Assembly: GCA_947000775.1 (NCBI GenBank)
Contig: CAMQGK010000052.1
Coordinates: 31,154,501-31,218,500 of the forward strand
Direction of reading: 5' to 3'
DNA length: 64,000 nt
DNA from: Pterois miles
Taxonomy: Eukaryota; Chordata; Actinopteri; Perciformes; Scorpaenidae
The position numbers and the translations under genes are program-made. A model generated the notes under the pieces. That model was given only the letters and a program-made list of their open reading frames with translations. It was not told the DNA's origin and searched no databases. Positions 1 to 13,800 of this stretch are shown in pieces (position 1 is the first letter of the stretch; each line of letters starts with the position of its first letter).

Positions 1-60
1 GGACCCCAAACAGAGGGAACGACATGCAGCAACTGGCCACAGGCCAGATTCGAACCCGTG
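1..60 (-). repeat. tRNA-derived SINE fragment (minus strand)
   Basis: Read on the minus strand it has a B box, GGGTTCGAATC (47-57), followed by GGCCTGTGGCCAGTTGCTGC and the CATGTCGTTCC block I recall from a common fish SINE. It is cut by the window start. Confidence 0.65.
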
Positions 61-827
61 GACTCAGAGACAGCGGACTCCAGATTAGCTCTGATTGGTT
101 GTTTTCCTCCATGAAATCTTGCAGATGCCGTTTAGAGCACCTCAGGACACAGAGGCTCCTGCTTCCCTGTCTCATGCACCACTGTCCGGCTATGTGACCG
201 TTTTCTAACTCTTTTTAATCATATTTGCTCCATTTCTACCCTCTGCGGCTGTAACATTTATGTCATCTCTGTAATGGAAACAGAATCCACTTTTGTACCA
301 ACACTGCGTGGTTTGCAGTCAATCAATCTTCACTTCAGTTTGGTACAGGGGTTTTTTTGTTTTGTTGTTGCAGTAGTACTTTCACATTTACCTCAACCAT
401 AAAGACGGAGGGGAAAAATTCCCCCAACCGTTGGGGGGGATTTTGCCAGCAACAACTCTGTCCTGCAGGTGTGATGTGTTTTGCTGCAGGAAGTTAAATG
501 TGGAGGTGGCTGGTGTCACTATGTGGGGAGAAGAGGAAGGAGACACAAACTCTTTAGTTGCAAGAGAAAACCACAACACAGTTTGTATCATCAAGCTCAG
601 CAAACCAGACAAATGTTCCCAAATAAGCAGCGTCTTATTCAGTGGTTGAGAGTAACATGTTACAACTAAAAGTACAGTTTTCAGTACTTACTGGAGTGTT
701 TCCATACTCAGAGAGAAATATTGTACTTTCTGTGACATTTATTTAATAGCTGTAGTTACTTTTCAGATTTTACAGTAAAAATGTATGATAATCTCAGAAT
801 ATATAATGCATTGTTCAAGATTAAACC
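61..827. other. Flank without recognised gene
   Basis: Downstream flank of foxred1. ORFs here overlap each other on both strands and show no family I recognise. Nothing further is supported. Confidence 0.4.
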
Positions 828-985
828 AGTGGTTTCCAACCTTTTTAGGCCTGTGCAGAAACGTCGGGTGGCCTAGTTTTCGTGGTGTGTCCTGCACCGT
901 TGGCTCTAGTCTCGCCCGAATTTCCCTCTAGGGATTAATAAAGGTTCATCTTATCTTATCTTATCTAGTCTAGTCTAGTCTAGTT
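828..985 (+). repeat. hAT-like end and LINE/SINE-type 3' tail
   Basis: CAGTGGTTTCCAACCTTTTT near 831 resembles a hAT terminal repeat. At 893-985 comes a tail, CGAATTTCCCTCTAGGGATT then AATAAAGGTTCATCTTATC, followed by (TCTTA)n and (CTAGT)n, the usual 3' end of fish LINE/SINE copies. Confidence 0.55.
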
Positions 986-3900
986 GGAGGATTTTTTTTT
1001 GCGGGTTGAGCATGTTGAATTGGTGGCGTTACTCGCTGGTGAGAGAAGTCACTCTGATTGGCTGTTCAGCTTAAGCCAATCAGTGCACGAGATGAGAAAC
1101 ACTATTCTCCTCTCTGACTGACCGTCTTAGACATTTCTATCAGGTCAACATTTATCAGCGTTCTAGAAAAGACTCTTTATAAAACCTACTTCAATAACTA
1201 ATTACTAATAAAGTATCTATTTAGCAGCATATGAGATAAATTAATATGTGAGGAGTTGAAGCATTAAACAGGACAGCTCTATTAACTGATCTTGTCAGAG
1301 CTAATATCAGGTAAATAACCTCATCGCTAAGACCAACAGGCATCATGATTTAATATGTATGGTCCTCATTAATGCAGCGCTCATCCCTCGCTTTAAGTAT
1401 CTTTAATAATGTAAAGGTATCAGGGTCTTGAATTAGGTGCTTTTATTGCTATGTTCTACAAGAGTGTCATATTTTCCACTTGCACTAATGATCTCTCAGC
1501 TGTAATATGCTCATCTTAACTGTTGTCATTAGTGTGACATCTCCAGTTTATAGAGATTCAGATTAAACTAACTGACCCTGATCTTGTCCTCTCTCTTCTT
1601 GTTACCATCTTAAAACAATAACCGCTCTGCCTTTGTCCAAGTTAATATTTTGCTTGAACAGATTGCCTTAAATTTGACTTGTAAGTGGGGTGATGCGCCA
1701 CGCTGCTTGTATTAAAATCAATGGCTCCATCTGGTGCGCAGTATCTATACAACACCTTAACACCGGAAATACCTGTAATGTTTTACATTCCTCCACTTTT
1801 TCAGATTAAATCTGATTTTAAATAAGCTGTACTTATCTAGATGCCATCAAACAAGATAAATATGACAAACTCTTAATTTGATGTGGGCTGCAAGATTACC
1901 AGAAGGCCCGTCCACACAGGAAAAGTGAATTTATATTTCAGTTATAATATATAATAATATACGTAATATAATGTAAATGTCATATATGTTAAGAAATCGG
2001 GCTGTTTTTGTTTTGTTCTTTTCTGTTTTCACAAATGTATAAAGTCATATATAAGTATCCGTTTTTGGGTCTTAATGTACACATACAAAATGAGGTTGTT
2101 CAAATGGGATTTGTGAAATTGAAACAAAAGAGAAAATTCAACAATAATTCGGTGAAGTCTGACTGTAATCAGTCAGATAGCTGTCAAATTAGGTGACAAT
2201 CTGAGTCATATTAAAAAAAATGTTTGAAATTACAAATAGATGTTTTTCAAAGACAAATATTTCAGCGCTATAAATTTTTTTGTAGCTGTGTAGAAGTATT
2301 CTGTACTGTTTAAATTTCAAAGGTAAGTATTGAGTTGATTATAAAATTCAAGTGTCTTTACTTGTGGCAGCTGCAGTGTTTTTGTTTTAGTGCTGTGTAG
2401 TTACTAGGGCTCTTCTATCTTCTATCACGATATTGATAATTCCCTATATCCATAACGATATATAATCACAATATAGCATGTTTTCTGGTAATTCAATAAA
2501 TGAATAGTTTACATGAATTAATCACATGGTAAAGCCTATTTTTGTATACTCAAATATAAATGACTCATTTCAAGAAATTGAGTGCAGAATGAACATAAAA
2601 GATTTCTGTTAAATTACAAAAGAAAAAAGGCGTAGTCTACTGTAACGATATAAAATGTAAACACTGTATGTAAGATAGACATTTTTGTATTGTTTTGACG
2701 ATATTTGACTGAATCCAATCTGTTAGAGCAGAAAAACACGATGGAGATGTGTAATGACGACACCACTCAAGTCCACTTTTCTCCAAAAATGTTGATTATT
2801 AATAAGCTTTTATTGCATCGATCAATACAAAACAATGAAATTGATCTCCATTGATTCCAGAGTAAGTCAGAAAAAGACAAGATGATACAATAATGAATAA
2901 AATATAAAAGGATCCTATGTATTTATATACAGAACACTGTATTGTACACAGACAAACTCTCAGTGTACATTATCAGCCCTGCCAGCTCTGGATGAAGTGC
3001 TGCTTTGGTGACGTAGACGGGAATCATTTCTGTCCCCACGATCAATTACTTCATTACTACATAATTTTTGTACATCAGTGTTTCAGGATTTTGTGAGACT
3101 GTGGTGGGTCGACCTTGAACCCTGTAGGGGGGTACTGGGGAACGCTGCCCTCGGAAGAACATTTTGTATATTTTAAAGTTAAATGCATCAATCAGGTGCA
3201 ATTTCAGAGCGAAATTAAGAGGCTAGATCTATGAATAACTTTGTGCTCTTGTGGTGGATCCTAAAGTACATCTAGGCTACTAAAGTACTGTAGCCTACTG
3301 AAGTACAATCTTAAGGTACTTGAGTATTTCCATTTCATGTAACTTTGTACTTACACTATATCTCAAGGGAAATAAGTACTTTTTACTTCACATTCATTTG
3401 ACAATATTATTCAATAGCTACTATGTAAATTCAGATTCTTAATACAAAATGTAAATCAACTATCATTATTATTTAGGATATAATTGCTAAGTATATAAAG
3501 TAGTTAAAATTAGCTCCACCTTTACAGCTGCAATATCAAAAAGATGAACACACTCTACATGAGTGCTTTTACTTTTGGTACTTTAAATATATTTTGATGC
3601 TGATACTTTTGTACTTCTACTTAAGTAACATTGTGAAAGTAGGACTTTTACTTGTAACTGAGTATTTTTACACTGATCTGAGTACTTCTTCCACCAACAA
3701 TGTAATCATAAACACATAATATGTATAGATGTAAATGGTGATGGCGCATTAAAAAAAATCACACCCTTAAAGCGTGGTAAAGGAAATGGGGTTCAAGTTT
3801 TAAGACAGGTCGGGTGGGTTGCTGACAACGCTGCAGACCCCTCGTACTGTGGACAGGCCGCCCAGTTGACAGTCGTACCAGGAGAGAGGACGAAGGGTGA

Positions 3901-4070
3901 TGTAAGGCTCACGGCTGGAGCAGAAAGCCACTTTCACCCGGGCTTTTCAGAACTGAACGATTATGGCAGGCCACAGTAATTAATGGGAAACACTGCCAAC
4001 TTTCTGTATCAGCGCCGGCTCTCTCTTAAGGTTTACCAGCTTTTCTCCCCAGCCACTCCCCTGACTTTTT
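986..4070. other. Repeat-derived flank without recognised gene
   Basis: AT-rich sequence. It includes a hAT-like 'CTAGGGCT...ACGATATTGATAAT' stretch near 2405-2475 and several self-similar stretches of 'AGTACTT' / 'TTGTACTT' (3280-3700) of the kind seen in diverged fish MITEs. No gene is supported. Confidence 0.4.
1054..1083. repeat. Perfect 10-bp inverted repeat carrying two CCAAT boxes
   Basis: CTGATTGGCT (1054-1063) and AGCCAATCAG (1074-1083) are exact reverse complements around a 10-base spacer. Each arm holds an ATTGG/CCAAT NF-Y core, facing each other. Confidence 0.8.
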
Positions 4071-4150
4071 CTCAACTTTTTAATTAATTATTATTCCGTT
4101 TAGTGCTTAATGTCGGTTATCGGTTACATGGTTAATTATTAACATCCCTA
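4070..4150. repeat. TAGGGATG-type hAT MITE end
   Basis: CTTTTTAATTAATTA, then GGTTATCGGTTACATGGTTA and TATTAACATCCCTA, closely matching the right end of the intact MITE at 24980-25229. The left end was not located; it may start near 3750. Confidence 0.6.
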
Positions 4151-4459
4151 GGCATGACTGATATTAAAAGCTGTTGTATGAGGTAAACCGTCATTGGCCA
4201 TTTTTTTATCGGTAGGAGAAGAAACATAATTCCATGTCTCTCGATCAGCTTTCTAATCCATTACTTGGGGTTATAAAACAGAATTAAAACAAGAGACGGC
4301 CTCTTTATGTGTAGCAACTCATATCAGTGTACCATCTCTGGAAATCTGAGAAGTAATGAGGATTTTGGCATTATTTATACTGTAAATAAATGGTATGTGA
4401 ACAGCTGGCTCGCCTCCCTCCATATGTGTCAACTTGCAGCAGTAAAACATATTTTAACC

Positions 4460-4560
4460 CAAACTCCACTGACAAAAACAGTAACTTTACCTCACACAAC
4501 ACAGAAGCTGCTGGTCAACCGCCACCTCGATCAGGTAGTTTGTGTATTGTGCGACTCTGG
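4460..4560 (+). repeat. Fragment of dispersed family X
   Basis: AAAAACAGTAACTTTACCTC then ACAGAAGCTGCTGGTCAACC and GGTAGTTTG match, in order, 44908-44975 in the longer copy at 44557-45300. It lies in the probable foxred1 3' UTR. Confidence 0.6.
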
Positions 4561-4605
4561 TGAATCCGTAACAGCGTTTTAAAAACACCAAACGTCCCAG
4601 CTCGT

Positions 4606-4860
4606 CTATAGGATGTTCCTCTCCAGCATGGGTTCCTGCTCCAGAATGCGTCTGAAGCCGAGGCCGCTCAAGTTCAACGTAGTGAAGTTTCCATCCAGGA
4701 TCAGCTCTGCCACAGATCGACCCACCGCGGGGGAGTGCTGCAGGCCGTGGCCGCTGAAACCGGTGGCAAAGTACATGTTGTTGATGAGAGGGTGCATACC
4801 GATGATGCCGTTCTGGTCGAAGGTGTTGTAGTCGTAGAAACCGGCCCACGCATTCGTCAC
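4606..4860 (-). CDS. foxred1: foxred1 coding exon 11 (last) with stop
   Basis: Residues 428-511 and TAG. AWAGFYDYNTFDQNGIIGMH, then MYFATGFSGHGLQHSPAVGR, the conserved C-terminal FAD-site loop, ending MLERNIL. Acceptor CCTCAG. The 3' UTR lies below 4606; I see no canonical AATAAA on the minus strand in the first 500 bases. Confidence 0.96.
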   Translation of the reverse strand: MTNAWAGFYDYNTFDQNGIIGMHPLINNMYFATGFSGHGLQHSPAVGRSVAELILDGNFTTLNLSGLGFRRILEQEPMLERNIL

Positions 4861-7800
4861 CTGAGGGAGGGAACAAGAAAAACTGTTTTAAAACAACATA
4901 AAAACAGCCACATGTCCTCTTTTCATTTGGCAAATTTCAAAACCAAGGAGTGGGATAGACACTGCCCGGGTGACCAAGTCCATATTTCCAACGTCACATG
5001 AAAAAATACAAAACATAAATACAGGTCAACAGCTGTGTGATCGGTTATATCAACAATTTAAATTAGCGATTAAAGAGAAAGTTACAGACGTAACTTTGCT
5101 GTCAAACAGATGACTGTGACTGAGAAGCTGCAGAGACAGCCGGATGACAATGTGATTTACGCTTGCCGCATCGACAAGGGTATAACGAAAGCTTTACTCT
5201 GCAGTTGAACCCCTGCTCTCCTATACTGTGTTTTAATCAGCCAAATCCACGATATAGTTGTTCTCATTTACGTATGAAATAGTGATACAGTTGGGTTTCT
5301 TAAACAATACATGTTAACCAGCAGTCACTCCCATGCTGCTGTGGTTGTGATAAAATTATTACTTTATTATTGCGACGTCTGACAAAAATCAACAGTAATA
5401 CTTCTGTGTGATGTGCACACTATCTTTCCTATACGCACTGAGACACCAAGTGTTTTAAAATTTAAACATGTAGTGAGGACAGAGGGCTAAAACTGAGGGG
5501 AAATTAAGCATTTTTTAATTATACCCCCACGTACTCCGTCCTTCTGTCTGCTGTCGTTTCTGGAGCAAAATATTGTGGATTCACAGTGTGATCTAGTTGT
5601 GTCTGCCTGAAGTTATAATTCCAGGGTGGTGTTGTCGAGATTTTTAAAATTTTCTCTTATTTTGAATTTCTATTTTCATTTCCGGAGCAGAAATTGAAAA
5701 CCAATTTACCCTAGGAACTTCAAAATTGGTATGATGGCTTAATGTGATCATATATAAATTTTACCTGCACAGACTGAGGCTTCTGACAAGCTTCAACAAA
5801 AAATATATCAGTATTGGTTGTTGTTGCCAGACACATATTGAGCCTTTTATCTGTTTTTTCCACATTACCTGACAACCCAGAGATACCATGTGATACTAAT
5901 GTTGTTATACTATTGGCTCACAAGCCTTGTTCGCATATCTCTTGAACCCACCAAGATATTTAAAATGATTAATTCACAGGTACATTAATTATTTCCATGA
6001 AAAGTCATATTTTTATTTGGCACCTTTCTAAAAGCTATGTGGACATATTTTTTTAATTATTCATCTACATATAAATGTTATCAATAAGGCCTTTAAATGA
6101 ATTGGACTAACATGTTATTATAAATCGATCGTATCCCAGCCTTACCTTCAGCTTCTCAAAGGCTGGAACACGAGAGGCCAAGATGGGCCAAACCTTGTCC
6201 TCAAAAAACTGGTGGTCCACCTCCAGGTTGCTGGTGTCTGGCTCCTCAGCCTGAGGAGGAAAAAACACCTTCTATTTAACTTTTTATTCATAAAACAGTA
6301 AAGAAAAACTGCTTTAAACTAAAACAAACCTCTTCTGGTGACATCCCAGTGATGTAGTTCCCTCCTAACCCCTCTCTTCTGAAGTAAACTCCAGAGTAAT
6401 CAATCAGGAATGGAGCGTCTAGACCTGGACCATCAGGACAGTGGACCACATACACATACCTGCAAAAAAAAAAAAAGGGTTGTACAGCAAATAATAACTT
6501 ACATACAGTATATTCTTACAGTCCTGTGTAAACTGTACTTTTATGTCATTGGAGCATTGATATTGTTTTTCACACAGACATTCAGTTAATTTAATTTTTG
6601 CAGGGGAGTTTTTGGCATGAAAATGGTCAAAACTGAAGGGGTTTCCGCTCTTATCCTTAACCTTCTACAAAAGCATTTGGATCGCTCCCAGAGCTCCTTC
6701 AGGCAGTATGAAGAAGGATTTGATGAACGTTTTCCAGAGAAGCTGGTTCAGTGCAAATATGTACATATTTTTTTATTCCTGCCGGATATTTATTCAAAAT
6801 GTTCTACGGCTCGATTGTTGGCTGGCGTGACAGTGTAGTTTACCGCTGCCTCGAAGCAAAGAAGACATACCGGCTGCTCTCCATTAACCACTAACATGGA
6901 TTCTCTTTCCGTCTCTCATTAAATTTCTGCGCTGCTGCAGGAAACCAGTGATATTGAGATGCTTCAGTGTGCATGTAACAAAATCAAGATGCATTGTGGG
7001 ACATGTAGTTTAAGGACACTGCACATCTGTAAAGCGACATAGAATTCTAGAATAAGCATAATATATTCATGGCAAGCCCTCGCAGGCCACATAAAATGAG
7101 GTGCTGGGCAGGATTTGGCCTGCGGGCCTTGAGTTTGACACATGTGGTCTACATCTATCAGTAAACCAAACATTTCTGTCACTCATGTGAACAGGAGAGA
7201 CTGTCTGAACATTAAAGGAGGGAATCACGAGAGGCCCCACAACACGACATTATCACAAACTTAAGTCACAATACGATCTCATTGTGATTTTAAACATTTT
7301 GCAATATGTTGAGTATTGGGATAAGATATCTTGTGATATTTTCACTCACTTTTCATGCACATATCTTGAGGTCAGAGGTCAAGAGACCCTTTTGAAAATA
7401 GTTAGTTGATAGTTGAAAATAGTAATAATTTTCCTCGCCAAAATTTAGCGTTAACTTTAGAGCATTGGTCTAAAGTTAACGTCATGGTTGGTATCTATCT
7501 TCACTGCAGCTTTAAAATTGAGCCCCCTACACCCTCTTATGATAGAATAGTGACTGTCAGATTATGTTTTTATTAGTTTATACAGTATAATAAAAGATCA
7601 CTACAATATTGTCGAGCAAAATATCTTAATAATATCCTGTATTGATTTTTCCCCACCCCTACTGAAAATGTGCATTGTGAAAATATTATTCCCATATTTA
7701 AACGATATTGTCTCCTTCCCCTCGCTCTCTGTGATGGCCGGCTTTTCACTCTGCCTTTGAGTGTGGCGGTTCAGAAAAACTATGAATGGTTTTGACATCA

Positions 7801-10800
7801 TAGAAACCTTTTTCTTTTCTAACAGCCCGGTCTTGAGTTTGTGTTTGAGGGCGTTCACATCCATTCAGCGTGAGCATTAAAAGGCTCACCGCCTAATTTT
7901 ACTGTTTGTGTTTAAAAACGGGTACAGTTGTTACACAGTTCATTGGATTTGGAAGTGAATACCTTTAATGAAGTGAGTCAGGCAGAATACCAGAGAGCTG
8001 CACTGTATGAGGCCACCGCTAGTCCCTTTCAAAGAAAACCGGCCATTTTGACAAAAGGAAATATGCCACTTGAGTCAATGACCGACCTTTTGCGGGGCTC
8101 AACGGGGACGGGAATTCCAGCGATGGAGTCTTTGGGACCGAAGCCGATTCCCAGCATCTCTGCCAGTTTAGCAGAAAAGGCTCCTGCTGCATTCACCACA
8201 ATGGCACATTCAACCGGCTGGTACTCCAGACTGTTAGGCATCTGCACCTGCTCGACACCAGACATTATCCCATCATGTACGAAGCAAAGGAGTTACCAAT
8301 ATTTTATATCTTGAGTGTTTTTTTAACCAGAAATACGGCAGACCCAATGTGCCTTTCTTGCAAAAAACATCACCAGAATATTGAAGGGGGGAAATGGAAA
8401 TTAGCTAAAAGGCTGTATTTCCGCTCAGTCCTGGTTCTGGTTCTCCCCTGCCTTCCTTCCCTCCAGCAGGCCCAGCAATACGGCCTGGGCCTCCAGCAGT
8501 GTGGGGTCGGTGCTGGCTGCCAGCGAGGTGAAGCCCTGCTCCTGGCCGAGGAGAAGCTGCTGCTGCTGCTGGACGCGGAGCTCTCCATCTCCCGCCGGAG
8601 CTCTCCAAATCCCGAAGCGAAGCCAGATCCAGGTCTAGTCGCTGCCGGAGGCCCCGCTGGGTTCTGAGCTGAAGGAGTTTCTGGTGAACCTACATAGTCT
8701 CATCTGATTTTGCGCAGAATCCGACCAATTGGCACCGATAACCAGTTTATAATAGTCTTTTAAGTTGACAAATATCATGTCTTGTCAAATGATGTCTCGT
8801 TGACTACCTGTCATATTTTTTCCAAAATAAGGTCCCATAGTGGTCCGCCTGAAGGGGCGTGACTTCCCCTCTCTATGTGTAAAGACTACAACTACATCAC
8901 AAACCAGTGTTCCTAAAATTATGGGTGAGGACCTATTTGGGTTGCAGACCCTTTAACGGTGGGTCCCATGCTGCATTTACTAGTTACTGATAAAAACAAA
9001 ACTTGGAAAAACATAAAATACAACAAACTTTGATTTAGATGTTAGACGATATAGTGAGTGGACATGTTGATCAGTGTTTGGCACTGTGAGGCTACTTCTT
9101 AGTTTATTCTTGCCTCAGACAACTGGACAGATTGTGCTTTTGAAGAACAACCTGAAGCTAGTGTGATGCTCTATTAACACTTTTATATATTAATCCAAAA
9201 AGGCATGAAGAAATAAATCTGTCCTGACGTGTTGGAGATCACATAAAATCTTACTTTGACAGATTTGATCCTCCTGAAATCCATTTGATCACCATCAGCA
9301 TTTGTCATCACGTTTACTGTGTATTTAAAATCTGTGGACGAAACAGAAGCATGAACACCAGCTAGCGGACGGTCGGTAAATAAACACACTGATTCGCACC
9401 GGCATAGAGGAAAACACTGCATGGTAACCCTGGTAACACTAGAGTACCAAAGGGTCCGGAAATGACCGAGGGAGGTTAAGCTTGGAAATTTTAGCACAAT
9501 TTCTAAATAAAAATCACATATTTTAAGAGTTGGGGGGAAAACTCACGTAAAATGCTGGGTCTTAGGGCATGTTTTATTTAAAGTATATCTGTTTAATTTA
9601 GTTGTGATCATGTATTGACATTCAACAGCGCTGTCTGCTCTAATTGTCCCCATTAGTTAACTCATTGTCATGACCATTTCATTGTAGTGAGACCAGAAGT
9701 TGACCTCACTGTATAAAATGACCTGTGGTGATCTCTAGGACAATCACAGTCTCATGTCTTTGTGTCATAATAACGAACCTGTGACTTCTCCGTAGCATTG
9801 AATGACGCCCATAGAGATGGCTTTCCTCCTGAAGGCGTTCAGCAGCGTCCAGGGGTCGAACCAGCCCTCGTTCTCCAGCCCTGGAGGTCAGGATGACAAG
9901 CGGTAAGAAACGCTAACACCACTGATGCACTCACTCTCTCACAGTAACTCACTCTCAAATAAAAAACAAAAACTAGATTATATTTACATTTTAGATGTAT
10001 ATGTACAGTTATGAATACACACACACATATATATACAATATGTGAAGTATCAGAGTTTTAAATTGAAATTATAGTGCAAATAGAAAGATTTTGTTAGGTA
10101 ATAGCATGAATATGATCAATTAACAGTTTCTTAGTAAATACACAAATTATATGTGTATTTACACCCCTCCTCGTGGCCCCAACTATCACAGAGAAAACAA
10201 TACTACTGAACTGGAAAACTAGGGGAAAAAAATCAACGTCTCACAATTGTTTGCTCTCCTAACATGGCAGATATCACTGGAACAACAATCAGTTCAATAA
10301 AATAAACAATTCTCTGATCTATCCTGCTGCCAGTGAGCTAATGCCACAACTCAAATATAAATGTGTACAAACAGAAATAATTCATAATATTGTTATTATT
10401 CATTAATTCATTTTTAAATCAATATTAATATAATATTTAATTCTAATATAATTTAAATTATATTGTATGATCAGAAATAATTAGTAATATTATTATTAAT
10501 TAATAGTTAAATTTTAGAATAATATTAATATGTAATTCTAACACAGAGGTGGACCAAGTATTGGGTGCAAACTGGTGGGAGAGGTGCCAGTTTGGCTCTT
10601 GGGTACAGCCGAGGTTTCCTTGAGCAAGGCACCAAACCACAAACAGCTCGGGGCGCCTGTCAGAGGCAGCCGCCTCATTCTGACATCTCTCCATTAATGC
10701 ATGTATTAGGTCCCTATTTAGGTCCTGTTGGTGCATGTATGTGTTTCAGGTCTGTGTGTACTGTGTAAAAACAACAACAGAGTGAAAACATTGAATTTCC

Positions 10801-13800
10801 ACTCAGGGGATCAATAAAGTGTGCCGTCCTTCCTTCCTTCATTCATAAATTAACTAATTGACACTAATATATTTATTGATTTATTTATTTTTAAGATATC
10901 ACCTTATTTCTGTGCTGTACTCTTTCTTGCATGGATTGCCATTTAATTTTATTTATGCTTGATATGTTAACTAATTCAAAATCAATAAAAAAGAATTAAT
11001 AATATTACACCAAACTCATCCTGTCAAGCTCACCTGGAATGCATTCAAACCCAGATGATGCTCTCCGCTTATTCATTTTCATTTTGTTCTCTCCGTTTTG
11101 CTTTTCTTCTCCTGTTTCCTCCTCCTCCTCGATTTTTAATTTAGTCATCACTTTTTCTTTTTGTTTTCACACATTTTATTTTTATTTTCACATGCTGTCC
11201 CCAGTTACTTATCTGTGTTCTCTTAGGTTTTGTAAAACACGTTAACCTGCACTCACCGTACGACGCAAGCGCGACATTGTCTGTGTTTATCCAAGGAAAT
11301 TTCTGCTTCACTTGTGTCGGAGACAAAAGTGAAACTTTGGCTCCAGCATTCCTACAGTCACAAAGTGAGATAATTTATTGACAGATACTTTTAATAATCC
11401 CTGAAACCTTATAACGTCCTCCTAGAATGGAGACAGTCTGTTTCTATGGCCAGCCGTTTTAACATGGAATAGCTAAGTGAAATTTGCCAAAATCCTCTGC
11501 CAGTGCTAAACAGTATATTCTCCTGGTTCCAGTGATTGGCAGCAAATCATCTGATGTCAAAATACTGTCAGAGAAGAGATGAGTTTTGTTTTGAAACCAA
11601 ATGTTGAACTGAGCCACGTTGGTTTGGAAAAAGCTGACTTTTCAGTAAGAACCGGATCACTCTGTGATCCTGTGGTCTGGTCTAGTGGTGCCTGACTGGC
11701 AGCACCTGGAGCTGAAAACACAAGAGTCAGTACCAACAGGAGAAAACACTGTTCAGCATTAGCAGAGCATTTTGGCAAATTTCACTTGGACACTACCCAC
11801 ATAGATCCTTACTAGTTGGACCTCATTGTGAAGGTAAATAAACAGGCTTTCCAAGTAGCATTGGAACAACAGTGAAATAACCCACCAAACACAAATTACA
11901 AACTTTTTCCCCCAAGTTTATCTGCAGCGTCATTTCCCCTCATCAAAACTCTAATTCTACATATCTGTAATTACATTTAGACTATCCCTACCTCCAGTTA
12001 GAGATATCTACAGTGTCATTTTGACTAGTCATAATTTAATTTTAGATATCTAAATATGACAATGTAGATATTTTCAATTGAGGAGAATTGAAGATATCTT
12101 GAATTGGAATTACCACAAGTCATAATTCAGTTGCGGATATCCGTAATGACAAACCCCAAACACAGGAATAACAAAAGTAGTTTGAATCGTACTCATCAAA
12201 ATGTAATTAGGGATATCAAAATAACAAAATGACGTCTATAATGAATGGCCTGTCCTGTATTACATGTTAAAATGGCTTGCCATACTGTTTACACTGATCT
12301 CTAGCTTTCAGATAGTTGTACTGAATGGGTGCCACCTCTGGGTGCTGTAGTTTTCCTCCATGATGTGAGCCGCCTTCTCACTGGCCAGGAAGAGGTATCC
12401 TGACTGGTTGAACTGGAGGTCCACTGGGTCTTCGTTCAGCACGCCGAGGTGTTCCTGAAACAACACGGAGGGGCGACGTACGCAAATGAATCATTTCTTT
12501 ACAAACTAAATGGTCAAAAAAGTTAGAAAACACAACAGGACAAAAGCAGAAATACAGAAAAAATGTTGTGTCAGATGTCAGATTGGCGCTTGACGGAAGA
12601 CAATAAAGAGACAGTTGATGAGAAGATTGATACCGCTCTCGTTTTTATGAAGCTACAGTCAGCAGCGGGTTAGCTTAACTTAAAGGGAATAGTCTGCATT
12701 TTTTAAGTCAGGGGTGGGCAATTATTTTTCCTTAGGGGCCACATGAGCAAATAAAGACACCAGGGCATGACATGGTTTATGTGACTGGTCTGATAGCACC
12801 AAGGCCTCATGCCATACCTGTCTTCTCCATAAACCGTCTTCTTGTGTCTCGAAGGTCACAAACCATTGTGAATCTGTCTTTCCCAAATGTAGAAGATACA
12901 GGAGAGCTCAGCTATATGTGTTTAAGTACATCCTGACTGTTGTGTTTTCAGTTCAGCTCTGCGATGCCCTCGGACTCTGTAGACCTGCTCTCTTTCCTCT
13001 GCTGCAACTTGGGAAATATAACCTTTTCATTTATGTTAGTTATTATACATTAGTATTGCCAGACTCCTGTCTCCTAACTTCTTTGAAGAATCTTCTTGAG
13101 TTAAAGAACCAGTGACAGATAGTTTTATGATTTTTCTGCCACGACACTGGTGCAACTCATACATGATGAAAAAATATTTCCCTCTCTGTTGACTACCATT
13201 CATATGTTTTGTGAAATAAGGTCCCATGGGGTCCACAGGAAGGGGCGGGACCTAGGCTCTCTATTGAAGCAGTAAATCCTCAGTGCTGCTATACTGACCT
13301 AGAAAGAGTTCTCCTGTTCATGGAGCCGTGCCAGCAGTGCCTATGTGTACCCGTATGCATTGCATCTAAGCTTCTGACCGTTATCAGTTTTGCCCTGTAT
13401 TATGTTTGCTGGATCAGAAATTTGAAGTGGTTCGCTCATTTCCTAAGCGCGTCTTTTCACGCTGGGATGCCTCTCGTCAAGAAGAATATGACAAACTTGA
13501 TGAACTGGAACGTGATAACTTGCACAGTGCTTTTTCTGCTTTACACACCAAATAATGGTAAATTTTCCACCCAGTGAAAGCAGATTTTTTCACAAAGGTC
13601 AGAGGCCATCGTGTGACGCTCGGGCCGTGAAGTGTAATGTGTGCAAATGTGCATGGTAGTATATTGTTGTTTATTTTAAAATGTACTTTAAAATACCCAG
13701 AGGTGTGACAAATGTGTGATAAATGCTGATCTTCTGTGGCAATACTTCTTCATAGTTTTGCTTTATGTCCGAAGGTTCAGTCTTTTTGGGTTGATATCTG

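Larger units (their letters stand above)
6460..8086 (-). other. foxred1 intron 8 (1.6 kb)
   Basis: Holds a hAT-like terminal fragment at about 7080-7145 (GGCCTGCGGGCCTTGAGTTT then GACACATGTG) and a copy of the DR1-bearing dispersed repeat at about 7350-7510. The 6617-6838 ORF has no recognisable homology. Confidence 0.55.

Noticed and set aside
4487..4933. 148-residue minus-strand ORF over the last foxred1 exon
   Set aside because: It is another frame of the real exon (4606-4860). The correct frame gives the conserved FAD-site loop.
8275..8667. 130-residue ORF as a gene
   Set aside because: Its start is in AT-rich intron and only the GC-rich part looks coding-like. No family recognised. Kept as a GC-rich patch instead.
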